Assembly: GCA_025929455.1 (NCBI GenBank)
Contig: JAICMB010000156.1
Span: 1 to 7,332 of the forward strand
From: Bryobacteraceae bacterium
Lineage (GTDB): Bacteria > Acidobacteriota > Terriglobia > Bryobacterales > Bryobacteraceae
Direction: 5' to 3'
Length of the DNA stretch: 7,332 bases
Shown: positions 6,221 through 7,332 of the stretch, piece by piece
How the letters are laid out: each line of letters starts with the position of its first letter
Position numbering within the stretch: the stretch's first letter is position 1
The notes under the pieces: model-generated
Told to the model about the DNA's origin: nothing
The model's input: only the letters and a program-made list of their open reading frames with translations
Database searches by the model: none
Program-made: the position numbers and the translations under genes

Positions 6221-7180
6221 ATGGCCGCCCCCTTCGCCGTTCGATCCGCCACCAAGCCGTTTCCGCGCATCGCGGCGGGGCACGTGCGCCGCGACACAGA
6301 CGTGAGTGCGGGCGAACTGCGCCAGGCCCTGGACCTCGCGGCTGTTATCAAAGCGGGGCCGCGGCGGTATTCGTCGGCGCTGGCGGGGCAGTACATCAGC
6401 CTGCTGTTTGAGAAACCATCGCTGCGCACCCGCATGACTTTCGAGTTGGCGATCAAACAGCTCGGCGGCGATTGCGTCGTAGACTGCGGGCCGATCGGCG
6501 CGCGCGAGCCGCTGGAGGACGTCGCGCGCAACGTGGCGCGCTGGACACAGGCGATCGTCGCACGCACGTTTGCGCAGAGCACCATCGACGGGCTCGCGTA
6601 TTGGGGCGGCATTCCCGTGATCAACGCGCTGAGCGATCTGTATCATCCGTGCCAGGCGCTCGCGGATATGCTGACACTCGAAGAACGGCTGGGCGATGTG
6701 CGCGGCCGCAAGCTCGCGTTCGTGGGCGACGGCAATAACGTCGCGCACTCGCTGCTGCTTGCGGCTACGCGGCTGGGCATGGATGTTGCGATTGCCACGC
6801 CGGAAAACTACGGGCCGTGCGATGAAATCGTGCAGCAGGCCGCGGGCTTCGCGCAGGAGAGCGGCGCTACTGTCGCGATCACGAACGATCCTTACAAGGC
6901 CGTAGCTGGTGCGGATGCGGTCTACACCGATGTGTGGACCAGCATGGGACAAGAGAACGAAAAGCAGGCGCGCCTGACGATCTTCGCGCCATACCAGGTG
7001 AACGACAGCTTGATGGAAGCGGCGGGCGCGGGCGCGCTATTCATGCATTGCCTGCCGGCGCACCGCGGCGAGGAAACGACGGCGGACGTGATCGAAAGCG
7101 CCGCGTCCGTCGTGTTCGATCAGGCAGAAAACAGGTTGCACGTGCAGAAGGCGCTGCTGTTGATGCTGCTAGCCGGCTGA
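6221..7180 (+). CDS. argF: Ornithine carbamoyltransferase (ArgF)
   Basis: Makes citrulline from ornithine and carbamoyl phosphate in arginine biosynthesis; cytoplasmic, trimeric in known cases. The 319 residues fit the family. Carbamoyl-phosphate loop: FEKPSLRTR (63-71), with Leu where many enzymes have Thr in S-T-R-T-R, a common variant. HPCQALADML (142-151) is the second carbamoyl-phosphate motif. FVGDGNNVAHSLL (167-179) opens the ornithine domain, D237 and SMG (241-243) bind ornithine, and HCLPAHRGEE (276-285) carries the catalytic Cys277. The D-x-x-SMG and HCLP motifs separate it from aspartate carbamoyltransferase. The N-terminus has about 20 extra residues before the first helix. The clear ribosome site and ATG support the start. 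It is preceded by tandem ARG boxes, so arginine-dependent repression is expected. The stop at 7178-7180 lies one base from the stop of the convergent Fe-S gene. The biosynthetic (argF) rather than catabolic (arcB) role is inferred from the operator. Confidence 0.95.
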   Translation: MAAPFAVRSATKPFPRIAAGHVRRDTDVSAGELRQALDLAAVIKAGPRRYSSALAGQYISLLFEKPSLRTRMTFELAIKQLGGDCVVDCGPIGAREPLEDVARNVARWTQAIVARTFAQSTIDGLAYWGGIPVINALSDLYHPCQALADMLTLEERLGDVRGRKLAFVGDGNNVAHSLLLAATRLGMDVAIATPENYGPCDEIVQQAAGFAQESGATVAITNDPYKAVAGADAVYTDVWTSMGQENEKQARLTIFAPYQVNDSLMEAAGAGALFMHCLPAHRGEETTADVIESAASVVFDQAENRLHVQKALLLMLLAG

Positions 7181-7181
7181 T

Positions 7182-7332
7182 TCACGCCTCTGGGACCGCG
7201 GCCCGCGGCAGGTGCGCGGCCGCGATCTGCGCAATATCGAGCAGCTCCGGCGGATGCTGTGACACCGTATTCAGCGCGTCGCGAAACATCGTGTTGCAGA
7301 ACGGACACGCCGCGCCCACCACGTCCGCGCCG
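7182..7332 (-). CDS. (Fe-S)-binding CCG-domain protein, C-terminal fragment
   Basis: Only the last 49 residues are in the window, read on the minus strand from 7331 to a TGA at 7184-7182; no start codon is included. The fragment opens with GADVVGAACPFCNTMFRDAL, in which C9-P-F-C12 is the closing C-x2-C of a CCG (cysteine-rich, formerly DUF224) domain. This domain binds an iron-sulfur cluster or ligates a catalytic centre in HdrB/HdrD, GlcF, LutA and related electron-transfer proteins. The phrase after it, LLDIAQIAAA, is the usual final helix. The rest of the protein is outside the window, so the number of clusters, membrane segments and the partner cannot be judged. It converges with argF, one base apart; no terminator hairpin is visible between them. 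Confidence 0.75.
   Translation of the reverse strand, partial: GADVVGAACPFCNTMFRDALNTVSQHPPELLDIAQIAAAHLPRAAVPEA

Noticed and set aside
6194..6952. A 252-residue open frame on the minus strand over argF
   Set aside because: Antisense to argF, runs through the ARG box, and is rich in Arg, Ala and His without a domain.
7120..7308. A 62-residue open frame on the minus strand at the argF end
   Set aside because: It is in a different frame from the CPFC-containing Fe-S protein end, which explains the same bases better, and it overlaps the argF C-terminus.

Overview
The window is GC-rich, gene-dense bacterial chromosome with eight complete protein genes and one cut gene at each edge. I see no tRNA, rRNA, CRISPR array, insertion sequence or phage gene, and nothing with signs of recent transfer. 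The gene content (membrane PIN-TRAM protein next to ispD and ispF, a PAS-GGDEF cyclase after a CheX-like gene, an Fe-S CCG-domain protein) and the codon style suggest a Gram-negative soil-type bacterium. Acidobacteriota is my best guess, but this is inference from protein style, not proof.

Layout. 2-376 (+): C-terminal part of a CheX-like CheY-P phosphatase. 380-1372 (+): membrane-anchored PAS-GGDEF diguanylate cyclase, three bases after the CheX stop. 1431-2009 (+): 2H phosphoesterase / 2'-5' RNA ligase-like protein. These three form a rightward signalling group. Facing it across 13 bases is a leftward group, read from high to low coordinates: yacL-like PIN-TRAM membrane protein (4023-5129), ispD (3279-4007), ispF (2782-3282) and an SDR oxidoreductase (2023-2781). 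The gaps in this group are very small or overlapping, so it looks like one operon. A 93-base divergent region (5130-5222) separates it from a rightward tandem-GNAT acetyltransferase (5223-6101). After a 119-base intergenic region comes argF (6221-7180, ornithine carbamoyltransferase). It converges, one base apart, on the C-terminal end of an Fe-S CCG-domain protein (7182-7332, minus strand).

How the genes work together. IspD and IspF catalyse two steps of the MEP isoprenoid pathway, and a yacL-like neighbour matches the order known from Bacillus and other phyla. The CheX-like and cyclase genes probably couple a response-regulator phosphorylation circuit to c-di-GMP. argF stands apart from other arginine genes here but carries its own operator: an 18-base perfect palindrome that fits the ArgR ARG-box consensus, preceded two bases upstream by a degenerate second box.

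Most interesting points: the tandem ARG boxes before argF, the promoter and ribosome-binding-site evidence that moves the yacL-like start to a GTG at 5129, and the extended yacL-ispD-ispF-SDR operon. I did not find evidence for a wholly new system; most genes belong to known families.
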